57,629 nucleotides of DNA from Spirochaetia bacterium (GCA_017642445.1 JAGCPA010000042.1:1-57629), one strand, 5' to 3'. Counted from the stretch's first letter, positions 7,749 through 15,847 are shown. Made by a program: numbers and translations. Notes: a model not told the origin generated them from the sequence alone.

Positions 7749-8423
7749 ATGAATATTCTTATTTTCGGACCTAACGGAAGCGGCAAGGGAACACTTGGCG
7801 CAAAGATAAAGGAGAAATACCCGGTTGCACACATCGAGTCCGGTGCTATCTTCAGAGAGAACATCAAGGGCGGCACAGAGCTGGGAAAAGCTGCAAAAGC
7901 TTATATCGACAGAGGCGATCTGGTTCCAGATGAGATCACAATCCCGATGATTCTGGACAGACTTCAGAGAGATGACTGCAAGGGCGGCTGGCTCCTGGAC
8001 GGGTTCCCACGGAACAAAGTACAGGCAGAGAAGCTGGACGAGGCTCTCAAGGCAAAAGGTATCAAGCTGGACTACGTAGTTGAGATTCTTCTTGACCGCC
8101 AGGTTGCAAAGAACAGAATCATGGGAAGAAGACTCTGCGCAAATGACAACAACCATCCTAACAACATCTTCATCGACGCTATCAAGCCGAACGGAGACAA
8201 GTGCCGTGTATGCGGCGGAGCACTCTCTGCAAGAAACGATGACCAGGACGAGGCAGCTATCACAAAGCGCCACGACATTTACTACAACACAGAGACCGGC
8301 ACACTGGCTTCTGCATACTACTTCAAGGACAGAGCTGCAAAAGATGGCTTCAAGTATGTGACACTTGACGGAAGCAAGAGCGTACCAGAGGTTCTGGCAC
8401 AGATGCTCTCAGCACTTGCATAA
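7749..8423 (+). CDS. adk: Adenylate kinase
   Basis: Converts ATP + AMP to 2 ADP. The P-loop is GPNGSGKGT (residues 7-15), the AMP-binding region follows (SGAIFRENI), then LLDGFPRN with the catalytic Arg, and the LID begins GRRLC. The LID is unusual: instead of the usual C-x2-C with C-x2-C/D and a tyrosine-histidine stretch, it has CANDNNHPNNIF followed later by CRVCGG. This may still bind zinc through Cys/His/Cys/Cys. A good ribosome-binding site (AAGGAG) precedes the ATG. A strong terminator follows, closing the symporter-TPR-adk unit. Confidence 0.95.
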   Translation: MNILIFGPNGSGKGTLGAKIKEKYPVAHIESGAIFRENIKGGTELGKAAKAYIDRGDLVPDEITIPMILDRLQRDDCKGGWLLDGFPRNKVQAEKLDEALKAKGIKLDYVVEILLDRQVAKNRIMGRRLCANDNNHPNNIFIDAIKPNGDKCRVCGGALSARNDDQDEAAITKRHDIYYNTETGTLASAYYFKDRAAKDGFKYVTLDGSKSVPEVLAQMLSALA

Positions 8424-8435
8424 TAGGTCAAATAT

Positions 8436-8477
8436 TTAGGCAAAAAAAGCCACCCCAGTTCGGGGTGGCTTTTTTTT
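8436..8477 (+). terminator. Rho-independent terminator after adk
   Basis: A perfect 9-bp stem, AGCCACCCC/GGGGTGGCT, with a five-base loop, preceded by an A-run and followed by eight T residues. It would work on both strands and separates adk from the convergent vapC. The left arm (TTAGGCAAAAAAAGCCACCCC region) closely resembles the left arm of the two large hairpins at 14.5 and 16.0 kb. Confidence 0.93.
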
Positions 8478-8490
8478 CTCTAATTGTTTG

Positions 8491-8916
8491 TTAATCCCAT
8501 TTCTCTGCCATAAGAGAACATTTATCTGCAAAAATCTTGAAATCCTTTTTATCGGATGTCACCAGAATCATGTTGTTCGCTATGGCAATAGAAGCAATCT
8601 GAGTATCCAGGATCGGGGTAGGGTGTCCTTTTGGGATAAGTCTGCCAGTTATAGCTGCATTCACTGCTGCAGCATGGTCATCGTAAGGGATGATGGGGAA
8701 TGAGGGTTTCACATATTCATGCAGAAATAGATTCAGTTTTGTTTTTTTTCTTCCGGGCGGAAGGAGGGCTACCCCGTTTAAAAGCTCAAACCAGGTTATG
8801 CTGCTTATGGCACAGGTGCCGGAATGAAGCTCAAGGTTGCTCATAAGTTTCTCGTCAGGCTCTGGCTTTGTGACCTGCGAGATTATGTTTGTATCAAGAA
8901 GGTAGATGCTTTTCAA
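8491..8916 (-). CDS. vapC: VapC-type PIN-domain ribonuclease toxin
   Basis: A 141-aa PIN nuclease. The first acidic residue is Asp8 in YLLDTNIIS, a second is Glu in TWFELLNG (about residue 44), and a third is Asp in ILDTQIASIAIANNMILVTSDKKDF (about 103), with the fourth Asp in SDKKDF. These make the Mg-binding site of PIN toxins, which cleave tRNA or other RNA. It overlaps its antitoxin gene by 4 bp (ATGA). The stretch up to the adk terminator is only 14 bp, so the pair sits neatly between core genes. The target RNA is unknown. Confidence 0.92.
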   Translation of the reverse strand: MKSIYLLDTNIISQVTKPEPDEKLMSNLELHSGTCAISSITWFELLNGVALLPPGRKKTKLNLFLHEYVKPSFPIIPYDDHAAAVNAAITGRLIPKGHPTPILDTQIASIAIANNMILVTSDKKDFKIFADKCSLMAEKWD

Positions 8917-9197
8917 AACAGATCCTCCTTTGTGGAATAAATCTCTTTATTCCGTTTCAGGGCGTCTGTAAATTCAGCATATTCCTTTGAGGTCAGCCCG
9001 CCGGTCTTCTGTTTCCAGTTGTTGAGCTGTTCGACAAAAGAGGGACGCCAGTTTCTCTTGAGCTGCTCATATTCTTCCAAGCTTACTATTACTGCAGAGG
9101 TCTTCCCATACTTCGTGATTTCAATCACCTCGCCATTTTCAGCCATGGTGACATATTCGCTCAGCTTTGCCTTTACATCGAAAAGTGGAACTGTCAT
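8913..9197 (-). CDS. vapB: Phd/YefM-family antitoxin
   Basis: A 94-aa antitoxin. The N-terminal half has the Phd/YefM DNA-binding fold (FDVKAKLSEYVTMAENGEVIEITKYGKTSAVIVSLEEYEQL). The C-terminal half is charged and would wrap the PIN toxin. A clean AGGAGG ribosome-binding site precedes the ATG. Two ATATAGTCAT repeats directly upstream are the likely autoregulatory operator. The pairing of a Phd-type antitoxin with a PIN toxin is a common mix-and-match type II arrangement. Confidence 0.9.
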   Translation of the reverse strand: MTVPLFDVKAKLSEYVTMAENGEVIEITKYGKTSAVIVSLEEYEQLKRNWRPSFVEQLNNWKQKTGGLTSKEYAEFTDALKRNKEIYSTKEDLF

Positions 9198-9209
9198 ATT
9201 GCCTCCTTG

Positions 9210-9230
9210 ATATAGTCATAATATAGTCAT
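9210..9230. promoter_or_regulatory. Candidate antitoxin operator: two ATATAGTCAT repeats
   Basis: ATATAGTCAT occurs at 9210-9219 and 9221-9230, an 11-bp period that puts both copies on one face of the helix. On the minus strand the same bases give TATGACTATAT, which could include the -10 box. The place, just ahead of the antitoxin ribosome-binding site, is where type II antitoxins bind. Confidence 0.55.
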
Positions 9231-9313
9231 ATCTTGTAAAAATTCAAGAGGTTAAAAAAGAGCTTGAGGTGCCAATATAGGTTTTTGAAGTGATTTTCGC
9301 CTAGGGTGGGGGA

Positions 9314-9685
9314 TTATTCAGATAATGAATCTCTTGTTTTAAAGATCAGTTCTTTTAAAGCGTCTTTGATGCCGGCGGGTATTTCTTCAAGGGCATCAAT
9401 TATTTGTTTGTTTTTCAGGTAAAGTAAGGATTCGTTCTTTTCCATATCTTTTTGATATGTGGTTCCTGAAGTAGGAGGTTTTTCATGGTTTTCGCCTAAA
9501 AGAGCCTCTATGGATGTGTTTAGAACATTAGAAACTCTTAATGCCAGATCAGCGTGAGGCATGCTGTTTGTGTTCATTCCATTGATTATTGTTGAGTATG
9601 ATACACCTGCGCGAAAGGCCAATTCCTTTATTTCCAAGTTTTTATACAACAATATTTTTTTTACATTTATCCAGAATGAATTCAT
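9314..9685 (-). CDS. XRE-family HTH regulator of island A
   Basis: A 123-aa protein with an N-terminal helix-turn-helix of the Cro/CI type (residues about 10-65: LEIKELAFRAGVSYSTIINGMNTNSMPHADLALRVSNVLNTSIEALL). A helical C-terminal tail (ALEEIPAGIKDALKELIFKTRD) is probably for dimerisation. It is divergent from the BspA-like lipoprotein gene, with 135 bp between the two starts that hold short repeats suited to be its operators. A second XRE gene stands in the same relation to a paralogous lipoprotein at 43 kb. Regulation of the lipoprotein gene is inferred from this repeated layout. Confidence 0.85.
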   Translation of the reverse strand: MNSFWINVKKILLYKNLEIKELAFRAGVSYSTIINGMNTNSMPHADLALRVSNVLNTSIEALLGENHEKPPTSGTTYQKDMEKNESLLYLKNKQIIDALEEIPAGIKDALKELIFKTRDSLSE

Positions 9686-9741
9686 ACCTTATTATTACCG
9701 AAAAGCGATATTGCCTTGTAAAAATATCTTTATTAAGTTAT

Positions 9742-9775
9742 ATTATCGTTATAAAGATTTATTATCGGCATAAAG
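9742..9775. repeat. Direct repeats in the XRE-lipoprotein intergenic region (candidate operators)
   Basis: ATTATCGTTATAAAG at 9742-9756 and ATTATCGGCATAAAG at 9761-9775 match at 13 of 15 positions with a 19-bp period. A related ATTACCGAAAAGCGATAT lies further upstream at about 9694-9711. They lie between the divergent XRE regulator and the lipoprotein start and are candidate regulator-binding sites. Confidence 0.45.
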
Positions 9776-9820
9776 TTTTGTCTTCTTTTTTTGCGCTCTT
9801 GCCTCTGGATGGAATTTATT

Positions 9821-12800
9821 ATGAAAAAAACTACCTTATTATTTATTTCTTTACTTGTTCTGACTACCACATTTATGTTCTCCTGTGGCGGTGGCGGCGG
9901 TGGAGCTGATAATGCAATAAAAGAGGTATTCACCATAAGCTATAATGCTAACGGGGCAGAGTATGGAGTAGCCCCTGCTAAGCAGAGCGGCGATGAGGAT
10001 TCACCTCAGGCGGTACAGGCAAACACAGGTAACCTTTCTAAGAGCGGATATCTATTCGACGGCTGGAACACAGCTGCAGACGGTTCCGGCATCAACTATG
10101 CCCCAGGCTCTTCCTATAAAGGGAAGAATGTGGTTCTCTATGCCAAGTGGGCAGCAATATTTAATGTAGAAGTGATTAATCCAGGTTCCCCGGCACCAGC
10201 ACTCAACGGAGCACAACAGAGGGCACCGGGTGTTCCTTATATTAGAATACTTAGCCTCACAGCAAAGGGTAGAACTCTTTCTAATATCAACATCCCAGCT
10301 TCAATTGATGGCTATACAGTAGTTTCCATAGGAAGCGGAGCTTTCCAGGGCTGTGATACTTTCACAGCAATAACAATACCAGAAAGCGTCACCTCCATTG
10401 AGGACAATGCTTTTACTGGATGTACCGGAATTTCCTCGTTGATTATTCCGAGAAGTGTCACCTCGATAGGAGACGGTGCGTTCTCAGGGTGCGCTGGTTT
10501 GAACAGCCTTATTCTGCTTAATCCAACACCTCCTGCCATGGGATCAGATGCCATGGCAGGTTGTACAGCTGTGGTAAGTGTTCCACTAGCCGGAGTTGAT
10601 GCGTATAAAGCTAAAGAAGGATGGGATACTTATTCCAGTCAGATAGTAGGATATGGTACCGAGACTTATACTGTATTTTTTGACGGACAGGGTGCGACAA
10701 CATCAGCCAACCCTGCAAGAAAAGCTGTTGTTCCTCCAGCTGTAACCGTGGGACAACTTCCAACATCACCAATTAAGACTGGTTACAATTTCGGCGGCTG
10801 GTTTACAAAGCCAGAAGGAGCAGGAACTGAGTTTACTGCAAGTACTGTGGTTTCATCAAATATCACAGTATATGCAAAATGGAATGAATATAATTACACA
10901 GTTACATTCAATGATCGAGGAGCGACAACTCCTGTAGGAGATACATCAAAATCAGTAATTTCTCCAAACACAACAGTTGGTACACTACCAACTGAGCCAG
11001 CTTATTCTGGTTTCTATTTCGGAGGATGGAATACTAAGTCAGACGGGACTGGTACTTACTTCGATGCCAACACGCCAGTAACTGCTGACATAACGGTTTA
11101 TGCAATTTGGATGGCTAATCCGACTTTTACTGTAACTTTTGACAGCGAGGGGGCTACAAACTATGCCACTAAACAAATTCAGGTTGTTTCGCCTAATACT
11201 ACTACAGGTGAATTACCTACGGATCCAGTAAGAAATGGGTTTACTTTTAAAGGATGGTATAAAGGAAGAGAGGGAACTGGAGAAAAATTTACTGCAAGTA
11301 CAATAGTTACAGGTAATATTACAGTTTATGCCTCATGGACAGCTCTTATCAGATATGAAGTTAATGGTTTGAATGCTACAATTACTGGACTTACTACAGA
11401 AGGTAGGGCTCTGTCGCAGATACAGATTCCTGAGACGATAGATACATATACTGTAACAGCTATTGGAAGCTATGCTTTTGAGGAATGCAGTAATCTCACC
11501 AGTATTACTTTACCGAACACTATAGCAAGCATTGGAGATAATGCATTCTATAGATGTAGCAAACTTGCTTCAATTAATTTGCCAGATGGATTACCTAATA
11601 TCGGTAATAGAGTATTCTATCAGTGTACTAAGTTGACAAGCATTACTTTACCAGAGAGTATAACAGCTATTCGAGAAGCTGCATTCTGTCAGAGTGGCTT
11701 AACAAGCATAAGAATACCAGCAAGTGTAGTAAGCATTGGAGAAGATGCATTTGCAGGATGTTCTTTAAATGAAGTGACAATTTCAGATTATGTAATTAGA
11801 TACTTCACCACAATTTTTGAAGATATTGGAGTAAAGAGTGTAATAATAATAGACGGGTCGACATCTATTTCTGAACGGGCCTTTGAAAACTATACAAGTC
11901 TTACCAATATAACTATCCCCAATAGTGTGACCAGTATTGGTGCTTATGCATTCAACGGCTGTACTGGGTTAACAAGTATAATAATATCTTCTGGTGTTAC
12001 AAGCATTGGAAATAATGCATTTTCTAATTGTACTAATCTAATTACTATTTATTTTAATGCTATTAATTGCCCAAGGATAGGCAGTGACAATGATCCTAAT
12101 GATAACCCAGCTTTTAATGGTTGCAGTAAACTGAAATCGGTGATTATTGGAAATGGTGTTAAGATAATACCCTCTTATGCATTTTGTTACTGTTCATGGC
12201 TTATTAATATAACAATTCCAAATAGTGTGACTACTATTGGCAGTAGTTCATTCAGAAGTTGTTCGGGACTTTCTAGCATAACGATTCCAAGTAGCGTAAC
12301 CAATATTGGCACTGATGCATTTAAATATTGCTCGGGGCTTACTAGCATAGTGATTCCAAATAGTGTGATTAGTATTGGTCCAACTGCATTTGAATATTGT
12401 ACAGGGCTTAATGATGTAACCTTATCTAATGGCCTGACTTATCTTCAAGGTCGTTTATTCTCCGGTTGTACTGAAATCACAAGTATAACAATACCCAATG
12501 GCGTAAAAATAATTGGAGAAAGAGTTTTTGCAGGAACTGGACTTACTAGTATAACCATACCAAATAGTGTAACAAGTATTGATTCTCTAGCGTTTGAGGC
12601 TTGTAATAGTTTTTCTAATATAGATGTAAATATATCTAATACAAAATACAGTAGTCAGGATGGGGTGTTGTTTGATAAAAATAAAACAACAATAATAAAA
12701 TATCCTCAGGGTAAAAATAATAATTATATAATACCTAATAGTGTAACCCAAATTGGTCATAATGCATTCAGGGGTATTGGGAATAAAAGTATAACAATAC

Positions 12801-13087
12801 CAAATAGTGTAACCATAATTGAAGATTATGCATTTAGCTATTCTGGGCTCACAAGTATAACAATACCCAATAGTGTATCATCAATTGGAGCAGGTACATT
12901 TAATGGTTGTTTTGACCTTACAACTGTTATTGTGAAGAACAATACACCTCCTGTAATCAGTAACTATTCTTTATCTTTATCTTGGCCATCATTATCAGCT
13001 ATCAAAGTCCCAGCAGAATCAGTGGCAGCATATAAAACCGCTGATGGATGGTCTGATTATGCGAATTTGATTATAGCAGATGAGTGA
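9821..13087 (+). CDS. BspA-like surface lipoprotein: polyglycine, InlB B-repeats and LRR_5 repeats
   Basis: A 1088-aa predicted surface protein. The lipoprotein signal is MKKTTLLFISLLVLTTTFMFSC, followed by six Gly residues. An InlB-type B-repeat (FDGWNTAADGSG...LYAKW) follows, then a first set of BspA-type leucine-rich repeats (IPxSVTSIGxxAFxGC pattern), then three more B-repeats. After about residue 545 comes a long run of at least twelve LRR_5 units to the C-terminus. Such proteins bind host or microbial surfaces in oral and gut Treponema and Bacteroides. The start chosen is the ATG before the signal peptide; an upstream ATG at 9791 would add ten non-signal residues. The first 150 residues closely match the lipoprotein at 43.4 kb. 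The later LRR half is AT-rich with near-identical DNA repeats of about 69 bp. Confidence 0.92.
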   Translation: MKKTTLLFISLLVLTTTFMFSCGGGGGGADNAIKEVFTISYNANGAEYGVAPAKQSGDEDSPQAVQANTGNLSKSGYLFDGWNTAADGSGINYAPGSSYKGKNVVLYAKWAAIFNVEVINPGSPAPALNGAQQRAPGVPYIRILSLTAKGRTLSNINIPASIDGYTVVSIGSGAFQGCDTFTAITIPESVTSIEDNAFTGCTGISSLIIPRSVTSIGDGAFSGCAGLNSLILLNPTPPAMGSDAMAGCTAVVSVPLAGVDAYKAKEGWDTYSSQIVGYGTETYTVFFDGQGATTSANPARKAVVPPAVTVGQLPTSPIKTGYNFGGWFTKPEGAGTEFTASTVVSSNITVYAKWNEYNYTVTFNDRGATTPVGDTSKSVISPNTTVGTLPTEPAYSGFYFGGWNTKSDGTGTYFDANTPVTADITVYAIWMANPTFTVTFDSEGATNYATKQIQVVSPNTTTGELPTDPVRNGFTFKGWYKGREGTGEKFTASTIVTGNITVYASWTALIRYEVNGLNATITGLTTEGRALSQIQIPETIDTYTVTAIGSYAFEECSNLTSITLPNTIASIGDNAFYRCSKLASINLPDGLPNIGNRVFYQCTKLTSITLPESITAIREAAFCQSGLTSIRIPASVVSIGEDAFAGCSLNEVTISDYVIRYFTTIFEDIGVKSVIIIDGSTSISERAFENYTSLTNITIPNSVTSIGAYAFNGCTGLTSIIISSGVTSIGNNAFSNCTNLITIYFNAINCPRIGSDNDPNDNPAFNGCSKLKSVIIGNGVKIIPSYAFCYCSWLINITIPNSVTTIGSSSFRSCSGLSSITIPSSVTNIGTDAFKYCSGLTSIVIPNSVISIGPTAFEYCTGLNDVTLSNGLTYLQGRLFSGCTEITSITIPNGVKIIGERVFAGTGLTSITIPNSVTSIDSLAFEACNSFSNIDVNISNTKYSSQDGVLFDKNKTTIIKYPQGKNNNYIIPNSVTQIGHNAFRGIGNKSITIPNSVTIIEDYAFSYSGLTSITIPNSVSSIGAGTFNGCFDLTTVIVKNNTPPVISNYSLSLSWPSLSAIKVPAESVAAYKTADGWSDYANLIIADE

Positions 13088-13099
13088 GGGGAAGGGGGG

Positions 13100-14371
13100 A
13101 TGGCAAAAATTAAGAACTTATTGATTCTTGGAGCAGGCACTGATAAAAGTAGTGGGCTTGATATACCACTCGCCCAAGAATTAATTAATGGAATAAGGGA
13201 TTTTTTGTCTAATGAACCAGTAGGCCTAGAGGTTGATAAGCTTTTAAGAAGCTTTTTAAAAGATTTAAATTTTTCTTATAATAATCTGTCCAAGGAAGCA
13301 TCGGCACAATTGATTGAAACTTATGAGATAAAAAGAGAAAAGTTGTTAAATATAGTTAAACAAGGATCTGTTAATCAAGAAGAAAAAGAATTGCTGGACC
13401 TTATTCAGTATTTTTTGAAACAAAAATCATTAAAATTTGAGATAAGTTATGATAATAAATTATTAATTGAAAAAATAATAAATAACTATAAAAATCATTT
13501 TTCAGGGAAAGAAAAAACAGAAACAATTTTCAAAAAAATAATGGAAAAATCCTTTTTAACAGCAATTCATAATCCCAATTATGTAATTCTAAATAAAATC
13601 TATAATAATTGTATCGATTTTGAAATGCTGTTATTAAAATATTTTATTGGGTTTTACAATAAAACTCATATAAATATTAAAAGATATCTTTATATAAGTT
13701 GGACTCTCTGGGCATTCTTGTGTTGGAAGGAGAGACAAGCTTTAGAACATACCACACTTCCATTTTATGGTTCAATTGATAAGAATAGGTATAATGTTAT
13801 TACTTTAAACTATACATCATTTGCAAGTAATATTTCAGATTGTTGTATTTATTTTCATGGAAAATTAGATAAACATATTAATTTATATAATCGTATGGTT
13901 AACCCGATTCCCACGAAAATTGATATAGCAAAATTTATAAATACAACTGTAAAAACAACAATTGATTTTTCAAGAGGAAAATTTATTATCCCATTTATTA
14001 TTCCACCTCTTAAAATGAAACCAATTATATCTAAAGAGTTTATAGATATTTGGTATAATGCTACACAAATTATTAAAGATTCAGAAAGAATTGTAATTGT
14101 TGGTTATTCATTTAATCCTGTTGATGAGCATTTTAACGATATTATACGAAAAAATAAAAAGAAAGAAATTATTATTGTTGATCCATATCCGAAAAATAAT
14201 TTATTAAATTTAAAAAGAATTTTTAGTTATAAAAAAGATAATTATCAGGAAGGTGTTTTTAAAGGTAAAAACTACTATAAGTACAATTCTTTAATGATAA
14301 TAGAGGCTGGGGCTACAGATCTAAGCATTGATGAGCTGTTTGAAATGACTACAATATCAACTGCTAAGTAA
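13100..14371 (+). CDS. SIR2-like domain protein, very AT-rich
   Basis: A 423-aa protein with the Rossmann-type NAD site of SIR2-like families. LLILGAGTDKSSGLDIPLA is at the N-terminus, VITLNYTSFA with IYFHGKLD sits near residues 233-258, and ERIVIVGYSFNPVDEHFNDII with IIIVDPYP lies near the C-terminus. Bacterial members often hydrolyse NAD, several as anti-phage effectors; others are uncharacterised. It starts 13 bp after the lipoprotein behind a purine-rich GGGGAAGGGGGG ribosome-binding site, so the two are probably co-transcribed. Its AT content is far above the core genes, which suggests transfer. No membrane segment or partner nuclease is visible. The role is unproven. Confidence 0.75.
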   Translation: MAKIKNLLILGAGTDKSSGLDIPLAQELINGIRDFLSNEPVGLEVDKLLRSFLKDLNFSYNNLSKEASAQLIETYEIKREKLLNIVKQGSVNQEEKELLDLIQYFLKQKSLKFEISYDNKLLIEKIINNYKNHFSGKEKTETIFKKIMEKSFLTAIHNPNYVILNKIYNNCIDFEMLLLKYFIGFYNKTHINIKRYLYISWTLWAFLCWKERQALEHTTLPFYGSIDKNRYNVITLNYTSFASNISDCCIYFHGKLDKHINLYNRMVNPIPTKIDIAKFINTTVKTTIDFSRGKFIIPFIIPPLKMKPIISKEFIDIWYNATQIIKDSERIVIVGYSFNPVDEHFNDIIRKNKKKEIIIVDPYPKNNLLNLKRIFSYKKDNYQEGVFKGKNYYKYNSLMIIEAGATDLSIDELFEMTTISTAK

Positions 14372-14411
14372 AAGAATAATTTCGAAGAAATAGAACTATA
14401 ATAATTCCACC

Positions 14412-14578
14412 GCCTCTACGCCAAGAGGCTGAAAACTAATATGGTGAATTAATAGGCAAAGAAATAAGCCACCCCTGGCGGTATTGCGTCCCGAAGGGAG
14501 CGCACCCTACCGAGCAGGGGTGGCTTATTTCTTGCCTGATAACTTATTAAACAGTTTTCTGCTTTTTGAAGGTCTTTA
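14412..14578. repeat. Left copy of a ~167-bp direct repeat (cstA 3' end plus terminator)
   Basis: This copy matches 15944-16110, about 1530 bp away. It starts with GCCTCTACGCCAAGAGGCTGAAAAC (itself a small hairpin). It then contains 73 bases identical to the right copy (14466-14538) and ends in sequence that, on the minus strand, still encodes KTFKKQKTV-stop. That is a relic of the last codons of cstA (KTFKKQKTA-stop). The repeat ends exactly at the stop codon of the ATPase gene. Confidence 0.9.
14454..14537. terminator. Large bidirectional hairpin, left copy
   Basis: A stem of about 22 bp (AGGCAAAGAAATAAGCCACC and CCTG paired with the complement ending TTATTTCTTGCCT, one bulge). It encloses nested pairings CGGTA/TACCG and GCGTCCC/GGGAGCGC around a GAA tip. 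It lies between the convergent SIR2-like and ATPase genes and should terminate both. The internal structure is longer than a usual terminator needs. Confidence 0.7.
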
Positions 14579-15847
14579 CCCTCTGAGCATGTGGATAGGA
14601 ACAACATAAATGCCATCTGATGTTGTATAGGCATTGCCAGAAGCTGTTATAATCATAAGGAAAGATGGTGGATTATGATTGCTGCCAAGAATTTTTTTCC
14701 GCAAAGCCAATAAGGTTTTGCTTCCTTCTGCAACCAGATTCTCTCCACCAAGCTTTATTTCAATCAAGGCATATTTGCCATTATTAAGTCTGAGTACTGC
14801 GTCACATTCAAGACCGTTTCCATCTCTATAATGCTGGATAATACCTTGAGATGGCTGGGCGTAAACAGACAGTTCCTTTATGGCAAAATCTTCAAAGAAT
14901 AAGCCGAAAGTCTCCGGGTCGTTTATAAGGTCGTCGGGGGATATATGCAATGCGCCGGCTGCAATGGATGTATCTATAAAATGTCGGGTCGGAGATGTGA
15001 TGATGGATGTCCTGCTCCGCAGATTTGGGTTCCAGGCCTCGATATCCTTTATAATATATAAATCCTTTAGAGCCTCGACATAACTGTCAAAGGTCTCGGG
15101 GTCAAGATTCCTGTCGTCGTGCTCGTTTACATCGGACATCAATGTTTTCCGTTTTGCCTCTGTTGAGATATGCCGTGCATAACTGCGCAGAATCATGAAG
15201 AATATTTCTGGCTTCTTATTCCTGAATTTTTTGTTTTTAGAGTTTTCAAACTCGAATAGTGTGGAATAATAATTCTGGGTTATTCTTAAGCTTTTATTTC
15301 TATCAGGAGTAATGGAAAGCGGCCAGCCCCCACGGCATATATAAAAGGCAGTGTCGTGAATACTATGTGTTTCATCAATATGAAGAAGCTTGGTATTTGG
15401 ATTATCAAATAGGTCTTTGATTGAAACCGCTCCATCCGACTCCCCTGATTCAAACAGGCTCATAGTCCGCATATCGATAGTGACAATCCTTCCTGCTCCC
15501 GAATGATATATTTCATTTTTATCGGCTGGAGTTGAACTGCCGGTAAAGAGCAGAAGACCAAATTTATCTGAACTTGCATCTACAAAAGACCTGGCAGCAT
15601 TCCACAGGTCTGGAACATTCTGCCATTCATCGATTAGTCTGGGGGAGGCTCCGACCAGAATTCCTTCTGGGTTGCTCTGTGCCAGATCTATCTTTGCTTT
15701 TGTATCCAATACGAACTTGCTTTTAGCAAAAAGCTGGCATGTTGTGGTCTTTCCGCAGAATTTTGGACCAGCAACCACTACCACGCCTGATGTTTCTAGA
15801 GTTTCCTTTATTTCTTGCTCTATATATCTAGTTAAATATCTTGCCAT
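14576..15847 (-). CDS. AAA ATPase with DUF4143 (archaeal-type ATPase/nuclease-like) in a direct-repeat-flanked unit
   Basis: A 423-aa protein of the ATPase/DUF4143 family common and often multicopy in gut and rumen bacteria. Walker A is GPKFCGKTTT (residues about 27-36), a Walker B/DEW motif is LIDEWQNVP, sensor-like LLLFTGSSTP follows, and a winged-helix linker spans about 210-260. The C-terminal domain has ECDAVLRLNNGKYALIEIKLG, a PD-(D/E)XK-like nuclease signature. The function of this family is not established. It lies between two ~167-bp copies of the cstA 3' end, and its stop codon TAA is formed at the edge of the left copy. Only about 95 bp of non-coding DNA lies between its start and the right repeat. 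It is probably mobile or acquired. Confidence 0.88.
   Translation of the reverse strand: MARYLTRYIEQEIKETLETSGVVVVAGPKFCGKTTTCQLFAKSKFVLDTKAKIDLAQSNPEGILVGASPRLIDEWQNVPDLWNAARSFVDASSDKFGLLLFTGSSTPADKNEIYHSGAGRIVTIDMRTMSLFESGESDGAVSIKDLFDNPNTKLLHIDETHSIHDTAFYICRGGWPLSITPDRNKSLRITQNYYSTLFEFENSKNKKFRNKKPEIFFMILRSYARHISTEAKRKTLMSDVNEHDDRNLDPETFDSYVEALKDLYIIKDIEAWNPNLRSRTSIITSPTRHFIDTSIAAGALHISPDDLINDPETFGLFFEDFAIKELSVYAQPSQGIIQHYRDGNGLECDAVLRLNNGKYALIEIKLGGENLVAEGSKTLLALRKKILGSNHNPPSFLMIITASGNAYTTSDGIYVVPIHMLRG

Noticed and set aside
11400-13080. CRISPR-like or satellite repeats
   Set aside because: The periodic ~69-bp units are in frame and encode BspA-type leucine-rich repeats; spacing has no unique spacers.
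14371-14455. Another gene between the SIR2-like gene and the hairpin
   Set aside because: Only short frames are present; the DNA is the left part of the direct repeat.
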